Origin: Desulfolinea sp050305405
Lineage (GTDB): Bacteria; Chloroflexota; Anaerolineae; Anaerolineales; Villigracilaceae
Direction of reading: 5' to 3'
DNA: 64,000 nt
Assembly (NCBI GenBank): GCA_050305405.1
Contig: JBNLFG010000002.1
Location: 124,001 to 188,000 of the forward strand
How positions within the stretch are numbered: the first letter of the stretch is position 1; every line of letters starts with the position of its first letter. The notes beneath the pieces are model-generated. The model made no database searches and was not told where the DNA came from. It saw nothing but the letters and a program-made list of their open reading frames with translations. The translations under genes were made by a program, and so were the position numbers. Positions 8,275 through 16,887 of the stretch are shown piece after piece.

Positions 8275-9486
8275 ATGGCTGCTCATATTTTGGTCGTAGA
8301 CGATAACGAACTCAACCTCAAACTTGCTACCCGTGTTTTAGAGAAGGATGGCTACCAGATATCGACGGCGTTAAACGGCATCGAAGCCTTGAATCTCGCG
8401 AACGCCAAACCGCCTGATCTGGCAATTCTCGACGTGATGATGCCCGATATGGACGGCTATGAGCTATGCGCACGCTTGCGAGAAAATCCAAAAATGAAAC
8501 ATATGCCCATCATCATTTTGACGGCGCTCTCAAGTGTGGAAGACCGTCTGAAGGCTTTCGATGTTGGCGCGGATGACTTCCTTTCAAAGCCCTTCATCCC
8601 GGCTGAACTACTGGCGCGAGTGAAAGTCTCTTTGCGTCATCTTGAAACACGTGCTGTTCATCAGGAACACTTTGCCTATAAGGTCGCGGTCTTTTCTTTG
8701 CGGGGCGGTGTCGGGGTCTCGACCCTGGCAACTAACCTTGCCGCAGGCATGACCCAGCTTTGGGGTGAAGAGAGCGTTTTGGCCGATATGGCCTTCTTCA
8801 ACGGACAGAGCGCGCTTATGTTCGATTTGCCGATGCGCAACACCTGGGGCGACCTTGCCAATATCCCCAGCGAAGAGATTGATGGTGAAATTCTCGAGCA
8901 GATCATGCTCCGTCACGGGGGTGGGACGCGTGTTCTGGCTGCTCCGCGCAGTGCCGTCAATGCCGATATGATCTCGGATGACAAAGTCAGGCGCGTGATT
9001 GAATTGCTTGAGAACCGCTACCCCTATCTGATCTTTGACCTACCCCACGATTTCTCGCCCACGACGCTCGCCACGCTTGATGCCGCCGATAAGATCTTGC
9101 TCGTACTTGCCCCCGAATTGGCATCGGTTCGCTCGGCAGGCATGGCTTTGAGTGTTTTCGAAGAGTTGGGCTACCCGGACGATAAAATCGAACTCGTCCT
9201 GAACTGGAACTTCCAAAGTCAGGGCTTGCCGCGCGGCGAGATCGAAACGGCGCTCAAACGCAAGATCCAGATCGTGATCCCCTACGTGGCGGATTCCATC
9301 GTCACCGCCATTACGATGGGCAAACCGCCCATTATTACCGCGCCTGAGACTCCTCTTGGCGCGCTCCTTGAAGACCTGGCTTTCCGCTGGAGCGATCCCG
9401 ATCAAAAGAAGAAACGTCCTGGAAACCCGACCGACGCTTGGCTGCGCATTGCCGAACGTATGCGACAGAGAGCCAAAAAATCTTAA
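8275..9486 (+). CDS. Receiver domain fused to a CpaE/MinD-like ATPase
   Basis: The first 120 residues are a response-regulator receiver (ILVVDDN acidic pair, phospho-acceptor D53 in LAILDVMMPDMDGYE, conserved LTAL and the switch lysine in LSKPF). The rest is a P-loop ATPase of the CpaE/TadZ kind: a deviant Walker A LRGGVGVSTLATNLA (no second Lys), then LIFDLPHDF and LLVLAPELASVRSA. CpaE-type proteins help place Tad/type IVc pilus machines, but no pilus gene is in this window, so the role is open. Two ATGs exist (8272, 8275); the second is better spaced from AAAGGGA. Confidence 0.88.
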   Translation: MAAHILVVDDNELNLKLATRVLEKDGYQISTALNGIEALNLANAKPPDLAILDVMMPDMDGYELCARLRENPKMKHMPIIILTALSSVEDRLKAFDVGADDFLSKPFIPAELLARVKVSLRHLETRAVHQEHFAYKVAVFSLRGGVGVSTLATNLAAGMTQLWGEESVLADMAFFNGQSALMFDLPMRNTWGDLANIPSEEIDGEILEQIMLRHGGGTRVLAAPRSAVNADMISDDKVRRVIELLENRYPYLIFDLPHDFSPTTLATLDAADKILLVLAPELASVRSAGMALSVFEELGYPDDKIELVLNWNFQSQGLPRGEIETALKRKIQIVIPYVADSIVTAITMGKPPIITAPETPLGALLEDLAFRWSDPDQKKKRPGNPTDAWLRIAERMRQRAKKS

Positions 9487-9492
9487 CGATCC

Positions 9493-9514
9493 AAGCGGGA
9501 TGAAAGTCCCGCTT
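9493..9514 (+). terminator. Hairpin terminator after the receiver-ATPase gene
   Basis: An 8-bp GC-rich stem (9493-9500 with 9507-9514) with a six-base loop, followed by a weak AT-rich tail. Confidence 0.55.
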
Positions 9515-9549
9515 CGCATTTAATTTAGGCTTGCTGCCGCTCCCTCAGG

Positions 9550-9555
9550 TATAAT
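9550..9555 (+). promoter_or_regulatory. -10 box for ruvB, probably a leaderless transcript
   Basis: A perfect TATAAT ends only seven bases before the ruvB ATG, so transcription should start at or next to the start codon. No good -35 is visible at 16-18 bases. Confidence 0.45.
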
Positions 9556-9562
9556 CTCCTCC

Positions 9563-10591
9563 ATGAACGATTCCGATAACCGCCCCCTCGATCCTGAAGC
9601 CAAACCCGACGATCACGTTGATAACGCGCTGCGTCCGCAGTTGCTTGCCGATCTGATCGGACAGCACCAGGTCAAAGAAAATCTCGCCATCCTGATCGAA
9701 GCCGCCCGTCAACGCGAAGAAGCCCTCGACCATGTGCTTTTCTACGGTCCGCCCGGGCTTGGGAAAACGACCCTCGCCCATATTCTCGCGAATGAGATGA
9801 GCGTGAATATCAAGATCACGTCGGGGCCCGCCATTGAGCGCGCAGGCGACTTGGCTGCCATCCTGACCAATCTGCGGGCTGGCGACATCCTCTTCATCGA
9901 CGAAATTCATCGTCTTGGACGGGCGGTTGAAGAAGTACTCTACCCTGCAATGGAAGATTATTCGCTCGATATCGTGATCGGCAAAGGCCCTTCGGCGCGT
10001 TCGATCCGTTTGAAGCTGCCGCACTTCACGGTCGTGAGCGCGACGACACGCTTGGCTTTGGTCACCGCGCCTTTGCGGGCGCGTTTTGGGGCCGTCTATC
10101 GGTTGGAATATTACGATCTCGAGGCGATGCAAGCCATTGTCACGCGCGCCGCGCGACTTTTGGATGTCCCCGCTGATGAAGAAGGGATCATCGAAATCGG
10201 GCGTCGTGCTCGCGGTACCCCGCGTGTGGCTCTGCGTCTGCTGCGCCGTGTGCGTGACTATGCCCAAGTACGCGCGGATGGTACGATCACGAAAAGTGTC
10301 GCAGCAGAAGCCCTGAACCTGCTCGCCATCGACGAACTCGGCCTGGACGATATGGATCGGCGCGTGCTGAAAGCGATCATCGAGAAATATCGCGGCGGCC
10401 CCGTGGGTTTGAATACCATCGGCGCGTCGATCAGCGAAGAACCCGACACGATCATGGACGTGGTCGAACCCTATCTCCTGCAACTCGGCTTCCTCGACCG
10501 CACCCCGCAAGGGCGTGTGGCGACAAAACGCGCTTACGAGCATTTGGGCTTTGAGTATCGCGCCGAAGAGCAGCAGGGGAAATTGCTCTAA
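9563..10591 (+). CDS. ruvB: Holliday junction branch migration helicase RuvB
   Basis: Hexameric AAA+ motor that drives branch migration with RuvA. It has an N-terminal LRPQLLADLIGQ segment, Walker A YGPPGLGKTTLAH (about 60-72), Walker B FIDEIHRL, sensor-1 SATTR, and the C-terminal winged helix ending EHLGFEYR. The 342-residue length is typical. No Shine-Dalgarno site precedes the ATG and a TATAAT lies just upstream, so it may be translated from a leaderless mRNA. ruvA and ruvC are not in the window. Confidence 0.98.
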   Translation: MNDSDNRPLDPEAKPDDHVDNALRPQLLADLIGQHQVKENLAILIEAARQREEALDHVLFYGPPGLGKTTLAHILANEMSVNIKITSGPAIERAGDLAAILTNLRAGDILFIDEIHRLGRAVEEVLYPAMEDYSLDIVIGKGPSARSIRLKLPHFTVVSATTRLALVTAPLRARFGAVYRLEYYDLEAMQAIVTRAARLLDVPADEEGIIEIGRRARGTPRVALRLLRRVRDYAQVRADGTITKSVAAEALNLLAIDELGLDDMDRRVLKAIIEKYRGGPVGLNTIGASISEEPDTIMDVVEPYLLQLGFLDRTPQGRVATKRAYEHLGFEYRAEEQQGKLL

Positions 10592-10596
10592 TCCAC

Positions 10597-10679
10597 GCAG
10601 TAAGGGTTTTAGTCCTTAAACCACTAAAGCGGTTATTACATAACAGCAGATTTCCATGTAGTAAGGACTTTAGTCCTTC
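10597..10679. repeat. Three REP-like palindromic units upstream of the RAYT gene
   Basis: Units at 10597-10617 (+), 10618-10641 (-) and 10656-10679 (+) share a pattern GTAGTAA-(R)G-nnn-CTTTAG-nnn-CTT. Each contains a short stem around CTTTAG or TTTTAG. Adjacent units are in opposite orientation, as in BIME-like REP clusters. Confidence 0.7.
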
Positions 10680-10691
10680 TCTTATCTAAAA

Positions 10692-11294
10692 ATGCCCTAC
10701 GATTATAGAAAACTCACCCCTGCAGAGCGAAAAAAGATTCTCGATGAGCGTAGGAAACAAGGCTATCCCCTTCACGCGCCGCCGCATCCTTTTCGAGAAG
10801 AAGGTACGTATCTCATCACAGCGGCAAACTATGAGCATAAACATATTTTGCAGACTCCGGAACGACGTACACTTTTTGAAAGTCTGCTCTTGGAGAGTTT
10901 CCAAGATGTTGGCGCAGTGATAACAGCTTGGGTGATTTTGCCAAACCATTATCATATTCTTTTGAGCGTTGAAATATTTGAGATCATTTCCGACGTCTTA
11001 CAATATCTTCATGGCTCAACGGCGTATCGCTGGAATAAAGAAGATGGTTTGACCGGGCAAAGAAAGATTTGGTACCGTTTTTCTGACAGAGCTATCCGTA
11101 ACGAAAGTCATTTGCAGAGAGCTTTCAACTATCTCCATTACAATCCTGTAAAACATGGATATGTCGATGATGTATATGACTGGCGTTGGTCAAGTCTTTT
11201 CTTGTACGAAGACGAAAAAGGGAAAGACTGGCTGCGTGAAAATTGGCAAAATTACAAACCTTCAGCTAACTTTGGAAAAGGCTGGGATGATTGA
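10692..11294 (+). CDS. REP-associated tyrosine transposase (RAYT, Y1/HUH family)
   Basis: A 200-residue single-strand DNA nuclease/transposase of the IS200/IS605-related Y1 superfamily. It shows the N-terminal YLITAANYEH strand, the metal-binding HUH motif in ILPNHYHILL (about 87-96), and the C-terminal YLHYNPVKHGYV helix with the expected catalytic Tyr, followed by WRWSS typical of RAYTs. It appears full length. The gene is flanked on both sides by short palindromes sharing one consensus, the standard arrangement in which a RAYT cuts its own REP elements. Confidence 0.88.
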   Translation: MPYDYRKLTPAERKKILDERRKQGYPLHAPPHPFREEGTYLITAANYEHKHILQTPERRTLFESLLLESFQDVGAVITAWVILPNHYHILLSVEIFEIISDVLQYLHGSTAYRWNKEDGLTGQRKIWYRFSDRAIRNESHLQRAFNYLHYNPVKHGYVDDVYDWRWSSLFLYEDEKGKDWLRENWQNYKPSANFGKGWDD

Positions 11295-11300
11295 CGAGAA

Positions 11301-11363
11301 TAACCGCTAAAGCGGTTACTACATGGGTTGTGACTTCCCCTTGTTGTAAAGGCTTTAGTCCTT
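11301..11363. repeat. Two REP-like units downstream of the RAYT gene
   Basis: 11301-11324 is a minus-orientation unit with the strongest stem (TAACCGC-TAAA-GCGGTTA), and 11343-11363 is a plus-orientation unit. Both match the consensus of the upstream copies. Confidence 0.7.
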
Positions 11364-11369
11364 GAAATT

Positions 11370-11597
11370 ATGGAAAACATCGCACGTTACCTGATGCTTG
11401 GCGGCATCATCCTTTTTCTTATCGGCGGGTTGGTCTGGCTTGGCGGGCGTGTCGGCCTTCCGCTGGGGCGTTTGCCCGGTGATATTCACCTTGAAGGGCA
11501 GAATGTTTCTTTCCATTTCCCGTTGGCGAGTTCGATCATCGTTTCGATTATTTTGACGGTTTTGTTGAATGTAGTTTTGCGCTTTTTGAAAAAGTAA
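11370..11597 (+). CDS. DUF2905-family small membrane protein
   Basis: 75 residues with two hydrophobic helices. The first (LMLGGIILFLIGGLVWL) and second (IIVSIILTVLLNVVLRF) surround the conserved loop RLPGDIHLEGQNVSFHFPLA that marks this family. The family's function is unknown. ATG lies six bases after the last REP unit, with no clear ribosome site. Confidence 0.85.
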   Translation: MENIARYLMLGGIILFLIGGLVWLGGRVGLPLGRLPGDIHLEGQNVSFHFPLASSIIVSIILTVLLNVVLRFLKK

Positions 11598-11610
11598 AAG
11601 GTGGGTTTTG

Positions 11611-12642
11611 ATGAAAAGAATGTTCTTTTTGATTTTTATTGTTCTATTGATGCCTAGCTGTGCTACAGAATTACAAAGTTCTGAAACAACAATATCGACT
11701 TATCCAACCAATACTCCTGCACAGACTAAGCTGGAAATCCCTTCTCCAACATTTACTAGCACAAGTACACCAACCAAATCTTTACTTCCTGTAACCCAGA
11801 CAGTCACATTGACTCCTAATCCAATTTTGTTAACACAAGAAGCGATAGTAGCATCATGTTCTTCAGGTGAAAGAGGGTGGCCGATAAAACATCTTTCAAC
11901 TACTTATTACACTAATGGTGATTGGGGAGCAGTTGCTTGTTCTGATGATGGAATTTATACGAAGGTTTTTAACTCTTCTCTTGATTCAAATTGGCTCATA
12001 CCAGCATATCCAGACAAATCAATATCCTCTGACCCTGCATGGTACTGGAAACCTTACCTGTGGTCTGATAATGGTAGATATTTATATTTAGAAGCAGATT
12101 GCTTGTGTTTTATTGATAGTCCTTGGTTGATTTATGCAAGTGGTTTTGGTATTTCTCGTCTGGATTTAGAAACGGGGCAGTTCTCCATCTGGCTTGAGCC
12201 AAGTGATTGGTGGTATACATTTGCATTTACTTCGGATGGAAACTACTTTGCTCTTTCGCCTAAAGAATTTCCTGATACGATAAAAATTCGTGATTTGGAA
12301 TTGGGTGATGAACAAAACTTGGGTTTTAAAAATAAGTATTCGATTTTAGAGTACTTTTTTACACCAGATTTTTCCAGGTTGGTTGTATTAGCAGAAGAAC
12401 GTGAAGGGGATCAAGGTAAAAATGGATTTTCGGTCTTTGTGTACTACAAGGATACTGATATATTGAAAAAAGTAATGGACGCAGAGAGCCTTAATTCAAC
12501 ATTCTCTACAGATGAATCTGTCGGGCCTAGAATTTATATTTCAGAATTATCTAATGATGTTTTATACTTGTCTGATGTTTATGGAGAGTATAGTTTTGAG
12601 CTAAATATTCGAACAGGGGAACTGGTTGCAACCGCAAAATGA
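11611..12642 (+). CDS. AT-rich lipoprotein of unknown function
   Basis: 343 residues. A signal peptide ends in the lipobox LLMPSC, so the product is a membrane-anchored exported protein. It has a Thr/Ser/Pro linker, then a domain of about 260 residues rich in W and Y with segments such as WSDNGRYLYLEAD and FTSDGNYFALSP that resemble blades of a beta-propeller. The frame opens at a TTG (11608) one codon upstream, but ATG 11611 is preferred, with GGTGGG before it. Codon use is much more AT-rich than queA and ruvB next to it, which suggests transfer from elsewhere or weak selection. Confidence 0.75.
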   Translation: MKRMFFLIFIVLLMPSCATELQSSETTISTYPTNTPAQTKLEIPSPTFTSTSTPTKSLLPVTQTVTLTPNPILLTQEAIVASCSSGERGWPIKHLSTTYYTNGDWGAVACSDDGIYTKVFNSSLDSNWLIPAYPDKSISSDPAWYWKPYLWSDNGRYLYLEADCLCFIDSPWLIYASGFGISRLDLETGQFSIWLEPSDWWYTFAFTSDGNYFALSPKEFPDTIKIRDLELGDEQNLGFKNKYSILEYFFTPDFSRLVVLAEEREGDQGKNGFSVFVYYKDTDILKKVMDAESLNSTFSTDESVGPRIYISELSNDVLYLSDVYGEYSFELNIRTGELVATAK

Positions 12643-12657
12643 CTTCTATTTAAAATT

Positions 12658-13665
12658 ATGAAAACATCTGACTTTAAGTACCACCTTCCCCAATCATCCA
12701 TCGCCCAAACGCCCGCTGAGCCGCGCGATTCTTCGCGTTTATTGGTCTTGCACCGTGAAAGCGGCGAGATCGAGCATCGTCATTTTCGTGATATTGGCGA
12801 ATATTTGAAAGCGGGCGATCTGCTCGTCATCAACCAGACGCGCGTTATTCCGGCACGCATTTATGCGCGTAAAGAGACAGGTGGCAAGATCGAACTCCTG
12901 CTACTGCGCAAGGAAGATGATTTGACGTGGCGCGCGCTCGTCGGTGGGAAGGGGTTGGTAACGGGCAAGAAGATCGTCATCGAGAATGCCTGCGAAGCCG
13001 AGATCGTGGATGTACTTGACGGAGCGCAGCGCCTAATTCGGTTTGATACCGCTATCGAACCTTTTTTTCCGCAGATCGGCAATGTCCCCTTACCGCCCTA
13101 TATCCACGAGAAGTTGGCTGACCCCGAACGTTACCAGACGGTCTACGCCGAGGAACCGGGTTCGGCCGCTGCACCGACAGCGGGATTGCACTTCACGCCG
13201 CGCCTGCTCGATGAACTGAAAGCCAAAGGTGTGGATGTGGCGCAGGTCACGTTGCATGTTGGGTTGGACACGTTTGCGCCGGTCACGGAAGATGATGTCG
13301 AAGAACACGTCATCCACACGGAGTGGTGCGAAGTGAAGCCCGAAGTCGCCGAGAAGATCAACGCCACGAAACGCGCCGGGGGACGGGTGGTTGCGGTTGG
13401 GACGACCAGTGTCCGGACCCTGGAATCTGCTTCTCAAACGGGAGCAACTCTCCCCACGAGCGGCGCGACGTCGCTTTTTATCCTACCGGGTTATCAGTTT
13501 CAGGCGGTCGATGTGATGATTACGAACTTCCACCTGCCACAGTCCACATTGGTGATGTTGGTGAGCGCCTTTGCCGAGCGCGAGATGATTTTGAATGCCT
13601 ACGAGACGGCGATCCGTGATCGCTATCGTTTTTATTCATTTGGCGATGCGATGCTGATTTTGTGA
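12658..13665 (+). CDS. queA: S-adenosylmethionine:tRNA ribosyltransferase-isomerase
   Basis: Transfers the ribosyl part of SAM to preQ1 in tRNA, making epoxyqueuosine at the wobble position of GUN anticodons. Recognised by DFKYHLPQSSIAQTPAEPRD at the start, then the VINQTRVIPAR block, APTAGLHFT, the FAPVTEDDVEEHVIHTEW segment, GTTSVRTLES and the C-terminal NFHLPQSTLVMLVSAF. At 335 residues it is complete. It begins 15 bases after the lipoprotein gene and ends at a bidirectional terminator. No other queuosine gene is in the window. Confidence 0.97.
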   Translation: MKTSDFKYHLPQSSIAQTPAEPRDSSRLLVLHRESGEIEHRHFRDIGEYLKAGDLLVINQTRVIPARIYARKETGGKIELLLLRKEDDLTWRALVGGKGLVTGKKIVIENACEAEIVDVLDGAQRLIRFDTAIEPFFPQIGNVPLPPYIHEKLADPERYQTVYAEEPGSAAAPTAGLHFTPRLLDELKAKGVDVAQVTLHVGLDTFAPVTEDDVEEHVIHTEWCEVKPEVAEKINATKRAGGRVVAVGTTSVRTLESASQTGATLPTSGATSLFILPGYQFQAVDVMITNFHLPQSTLVMLVSAFAEREMILNAYETAIRDRYRFYSFGDAMLIL

Positions 13666-13686
13666 GTTTCCCCCACTAGAAAAAGT

Positions 13687-13739
13687 AGACCTGACAGGTT
13701 GTGCTTCTACGAAGCCTAGAAACCTGTCAGGTCTTTTTG
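13687..13739. terminator. Bidirectional terminator between queA and trpB
   Basis: A 14-bp stem (13687-13700 with 13721-13734) surrounds a loop that itself contains a small hairpin (GCTTC-TAC-GAAGC). T-runs occur on both strands (GTCTTTTTG rightward; ACTTTTTC leftward), which suits the converging genes. Confidence 0.8.
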
Positions 13740-13740
13740 T

Positions 13741-14922
13741 TTACATCAAATTTTCAAAGACGTTCTCAACATCTTTATCGCCGCGACCGGAAAGGTTGAC
13801 AACGACGATGTCATCGGGGTTGCTGTATTTGCCATGATCCTGGAAAAGGTAGGCGATGGCGTGGGATGACTCAAGTGCGGGAATGATGCCTTCGAGACGG
13901 GAAAGAGCGATGAAGGCATCGACGGCTTCTTTGTCGCTGGCGCCACCGAGAGTCAGACGCCCATTGTCTTTGAGCATACTCAAAATGGGGCTGATACCGG
14001 GATAATCAAGACCGGATGCTGCGCTGTAGGATTCTCCGATTTCGCCATTTTCGTCGTGCATAACGTAGGTTTTGAAGCCGTGGATGACATCCGGCGCACC
14101 CGTAGCGAGGGCAAGACCATGACGCTTGGTATCCGCGCCTTTGCCTGCAGGTTCAACCGCGACCAATTCAACACTCTCGTCGGGGATAAAAGCGGTGAAC
14201 GCACCAAGGGCGTTGCTGCCGCCACCCGCGCAGGCGATAACGGCGCTAGGCAGGCGACCTTCGCGTTCCATGAGCTGGGCTTTGATCTCTTCGCTGATGA
14301 CCTGCTGGAAGTCGCGTACCATCGCGGGGTAGGGGTGCGGGCCGACTGCGGAGCCGAGCAGGTAGTAGGAATCGGCATGGTCTTGTGCATAGGCGCCGAG
14401 AGCGACGTCGACGGCATCTTTGAGCGTGCCTTGTCCTTCCGTAACAGGGACAACGTTTGCGCCGAGGGCTTTCATACGGTAGACATTCGGTTTCTGGGCG
14501 TCAATATCGCGTGCGCCCATGTAGATGTCGCATTCAAGGTTGAGATAGGCGGCAATCGTCGCGGTGGCAACGCCGTGCTGCCCAGCGCCAGTCTCAGCAA
14601 TGAGTTTTTTCTTGCCGAGCGCCTTGGCAACCAATCCCTGCCCAACAACGTTATTGATCTTGTGCGCGCCGGTATGGTTCAGATCTTCGCGCTTGAGATA
14701 GATTTTCGCGCCGCCGAGTTCTTTGGTCAGGCGTTCTGCGTAGTAGAGCAAGCTGGGGCGGCCAGCGTATTCCATGTAAAGCTGCTTGAGTTCATCTTGA
14801 AATGCCTGGGTCACTTTTAACTCGTCATATTTCGCTGCAAGCTCGCCCAGGATTTCTGCCAAAAACTCGGGAAGGTAGGTGCCGCCAAAATCGCCAAAGA
14901 TGCCGTTTGTTTCGTTTGTCAT
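13741..14922 (-). CDS. trpB: Tryptophan synthase beta chain
   Basis: Condenses indole with serine to tryptophan using PLP. The protein starts GIFGDFGGTYLPE, has the PLP lysine in HTGAHKINN (K88), the catalytic Glu in ETGAGQHG, the phosphate cup GGGSNA and the C-terminal NLSGRGDKD. 393 residues is normal for TrpB1. trpA is not adjacent, so it is an isolated trpB in this window. A tryptophan-type T-box leader lies upstream and should switch the gene on when uncharged tRNA-Trp accumulates. AGGAGA precedes the ATG. Confidence 0.97.
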   Translation of the reverse strand: MTNETNGIFGDFGGTYLPEFLAEILGELAAKYDELKVTQAFQDELKQLYMEYAGRPSLLYYAERLTKELGGAKIYLKREDLNHTGAHKINNVVGQGLVAKALGKKKLIAETGAGQHGVATATIAAYLNLECDIYMGARDIDAQKPNVYRMKALGANVVPVTEGQGTLKDAVDVALGAYAQDHADSYYLLGSAVGPHPYPAMVRDFQQVISEEIKAQLMEREGRLPSAVIACAGGGSNALGAFTAFIPDESVELVAVEPAGKGADTKRHGLALATGAPDVIHGFKTYVMHDENGEIGESYSAASGLDYPGISPILSMLKDNGRLTLGGASDKEAVDAFIALSRLEGIIPALESSHAIAYLFQDHGKYSNPDDIVVVNLSGRGDKDVENVFENLM

Positions 14923-15074
14923 GAGATTTTCTCCTGTTTGTTAGATAGTTTGTTGTTTTTAGTGGTGGTTTCGATACGCTCTTTGCTCCGCTTCGAGCTA
15001 CTCAACCAAAACAATATTTCTTATGAGTTTATCTTTTTGTATTTCTTTTCACCGCATATCTTCTCCTTATGACA

Positions 15075-15118
15075 GAAAATTAAAAGCCTTCTCTCATCTC
15101 AGGGACGAGAGAAGGCTT
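15075..15118 (-). terminator. T-box-controlled terminator hairpin upstream of trpB
   Basis: Read leftward, a 12-bp stem (15107-15118 with 15084-15095) ends in TTTTAATTTT. Its 5' arm overlaps the 3' end of the T-box sequence, so terminator and antiterminator are mutually exclusive. Confidence 0.85.
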
Positions 15119-15400
15119 CCGCGGTGCCACCCTGCTTAAGCTGCTTTTGTGGTTTAAAGAAAAAATCTCGTTGTGATGCAACGAGAAAATCGAAAAGCCA
15201 GCTTCACTTTATAGTCTTGCAGATTTAAACTGCGTCAACTATTTTGCCCTGATAACGGTGGCTACTCCGGCGCGGATACTTGATTCTCTGACTTTTCGCA
15301 GAAAAGAGTTCACCTTGCAATTCCGAGACCCATTCAATATTGGCGTATGTGCGAGATTTCCACCAAGCTCCCGCTCTCTGAAACACCGTGTCAATATTTA
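15084..15400 (-). promoter_or_regulatory. T-box riboswitch, tryptophan specifier
   Basis: On the minus strand the canonical T-box AGGGTGGCACCGCGGAAGCC occupies 15133-15114. The Stem I region upstream contains AGAGAGCGGGAGC, GGTGGAAA and the specifier-loop segment TTGAATGGGTCTCGG, in which TGG (15332-15330) follows GAA and reads as a Trp codon. This agrees with the downstream gene trpB. Uncharged tRNA-Trp should stabilise the antiterminator and allow trpB transcription. The exact 5' end of the leader is estimated from the promoter and the Stem I position. Confidence 0.92.
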
Positions 15401-15441
15401 CTACTTCTCTTCAACATCTTTGTGTTTATTAAGCTGGCGAG

Positions 15442-15471
15442 TTTATATCATAGCCTTCAAAGATACGTCAA
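15442..15471 (-). promoter_or_regulatory. Promoter for the trpB T-box leader
   Basis: On the minus strand TTGACG (15471-15466) and TATAAA (15447-15442) are separated by 18 bases, about 30 bases upstream of the start of Stem I. Confidence 0.65.
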
Positions 15472-15615
15472 GATATTTTCAAAAAAATCCCTAAATCGCT
15501 ACATTTGCGTTACTCGCTTAAAGAGTTAAGTTCAGGTAGAATGGCGCTATTGCTGCGTTGGTAAGAGGGATTTTGAAATGATTCTCTGACCGCAATTTTA
15601 CGCAGGAAAGGAAAA

Positions 15616-16812
15616 ATGACTATGAATTCAGACTCTGCTAGCAATACAATCGATTCTTATCGAAAACGTCAACAACGTGGGCCGGTTATTATCTGGACGA
15701 TTGCGGCACTGCTCGTCATCGTTGGGATCATCATTCTCGTGGTCGTCTTCACAGGCGATAATAAACCCCAAATCTCTCTCTTCGCAACCGAGACTCCGAC
15801 CCCGACGCTTACCTTTACGCCAACGGTGACCTCGTCCCCAACTGCGACAGCAACCTTGACCATGACGCCTACGCTCACTTTGACGCCAACGCCATCGGAA
15901 CCATTTGAATATATTGTGCAAGAAGGCGAATATCTCTATTCGATTGTTGAAAAATTTAATCTTGGCGATGATGGGGTTGCCTTGCTTTATTTCCTTAATG
16001 GAGAGCTTCTTGAAGCTTCGGATGGTGTTGTCCGTCCGGGAGACGTGATACAGATCCCGAACCCCGACAAGAAACTCCCCACCGCAACGCCCGTGCCCAT
16101 CGACTTGCCGCGTGGCACCGAGCTGGAATACCGCGTTCAATCTGGAGACACCATCGCCGGGATTGCGACAAAGTTCCGTAGCACCGAAGAAGAGATTATT
16201 GACGCAAATGAGATCGAAAATGTAAACGCCATTCAGGTTGGGCAGATTTTGATCATCCCTGCCAACATTGTCACAGTAGCTCCGACCCGCCTCCCACCGA
16301 CCTCGCCTGTAGAAACAACCCCCAGCCCCACGCCTGTGGCGAATGTTACGGGTACCCCTGCCCCCACCAAGAGCGCGAATACGGATGATACAGCCTGTAC
16401 CTACGGAGTGAATGAAACCTACGTCGCTCAAATCTTTGAGTTGGTCAACATGGAACGCTTTGCAAAAGGCCTGGACCCTTTGACCGAAAACCCGACCCTC
16501 ACCACCGTTGCCCAAACACATGCTGCCGATATGGCTTGTAACGATTTTTGGAAAACGGTCGGCTCCGATGGCACGACCCTCACAGAGCGCCTCACCGCAG
16601 CGGATTACACCGCGACCTTTGCCAAGATTCAAGTCCATGCCCAGCCGCCCGAATATAGTGGCGATGGCGCAGCGGCCGTCGCAGCCTGGCTCGAAGCTGG
16701 AGATGTTCTGCTTGATCCGCAGGCTACAGAGCTCGGGATTGCCTATGCATATTCCAGTGAAAGTTCCTATGGCGGTTACTTTACCATCATCATTGCCGCC
16801 CCTGCTCAATAG
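15616..16812 (+). CDS. Membrane-anchored protein with two LysM domains and a CAP/SCP domain
   Basis: 398 residues. A cytoplasmic basic N-terminus leads to one membrane helix (VIIWTIAALLVIVGIIILVV, about 26-45), so the bulk is outside. A Thr/Pro-rich spacer precedes two LysM peptidoglycan-binding domains (YIVQEGEYLYSIVEKF ... PGDVIQIPN and YRVQSGDTIAGIATKF ... VGQILIIPA). After a second Thr/Pro linker comes a CAP/SCP-like domain (LVNMERFAKGLDPLTENPTL, THAADMACNDF). A cell-wall-associated role is likely; the CAP domain activity is unknown. RBS AGGAAAGGA (15604-15612). Confidence 0.88.
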   Translation: MTMNSDSASNTIDSYRKRQQRGPVIIWTIAALLVIVGIIILVVVFTGDNKPQISLFATETPTPTLTFTPTVTSSPTATATLTMTPTLTLTPTPSEPFEYIVQEGEYLYSIVEKFNLGDDGVALLYFLNGELLEASDGVVRPGDVIQIPNPDKKLPTATPVPIDLPRGTELEYRVQSGDTIAGIATKFRSTEEEIIDANEIENVNAIQVGQILIIPANIVTVAPTRLPPTSPVETTPSPTPVANVTGTPAPTKSANTDDTACTYGVNETYVAQIFELVNMERFAKGLDPLTENPTLTTVAQTHAADMACNDFWKTVGSDGTTLTERLTAADYTATFAKIQVHAQPPEYSGDGAAAVAAWLEAGDVLLDPQATELGIAYAYSSESSYGGYFTIIIAAPAQ

Positions 16813-16887
16813 ATTACTGGACAAAATAAAGTCTCTCAGGTAGAATAACGCCTTGCGTACCAGAAAGATTATTTCGGAGGAAGACCC

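Noticed and set aside
15258..15529. Two short plus-strand frames in the T-box leader region
   Set aside because: They are antisense to the T-box Stem I and have no ribosome site; the conserved RNA explains the sequence.
15628..16824. Minus-strand open frame of 398 codons opposite the LysM-CAP gene
   Set aside because: Same length as the sense gene, with no domain; the sense strand encodes clear LysM domains and a signal anchor.
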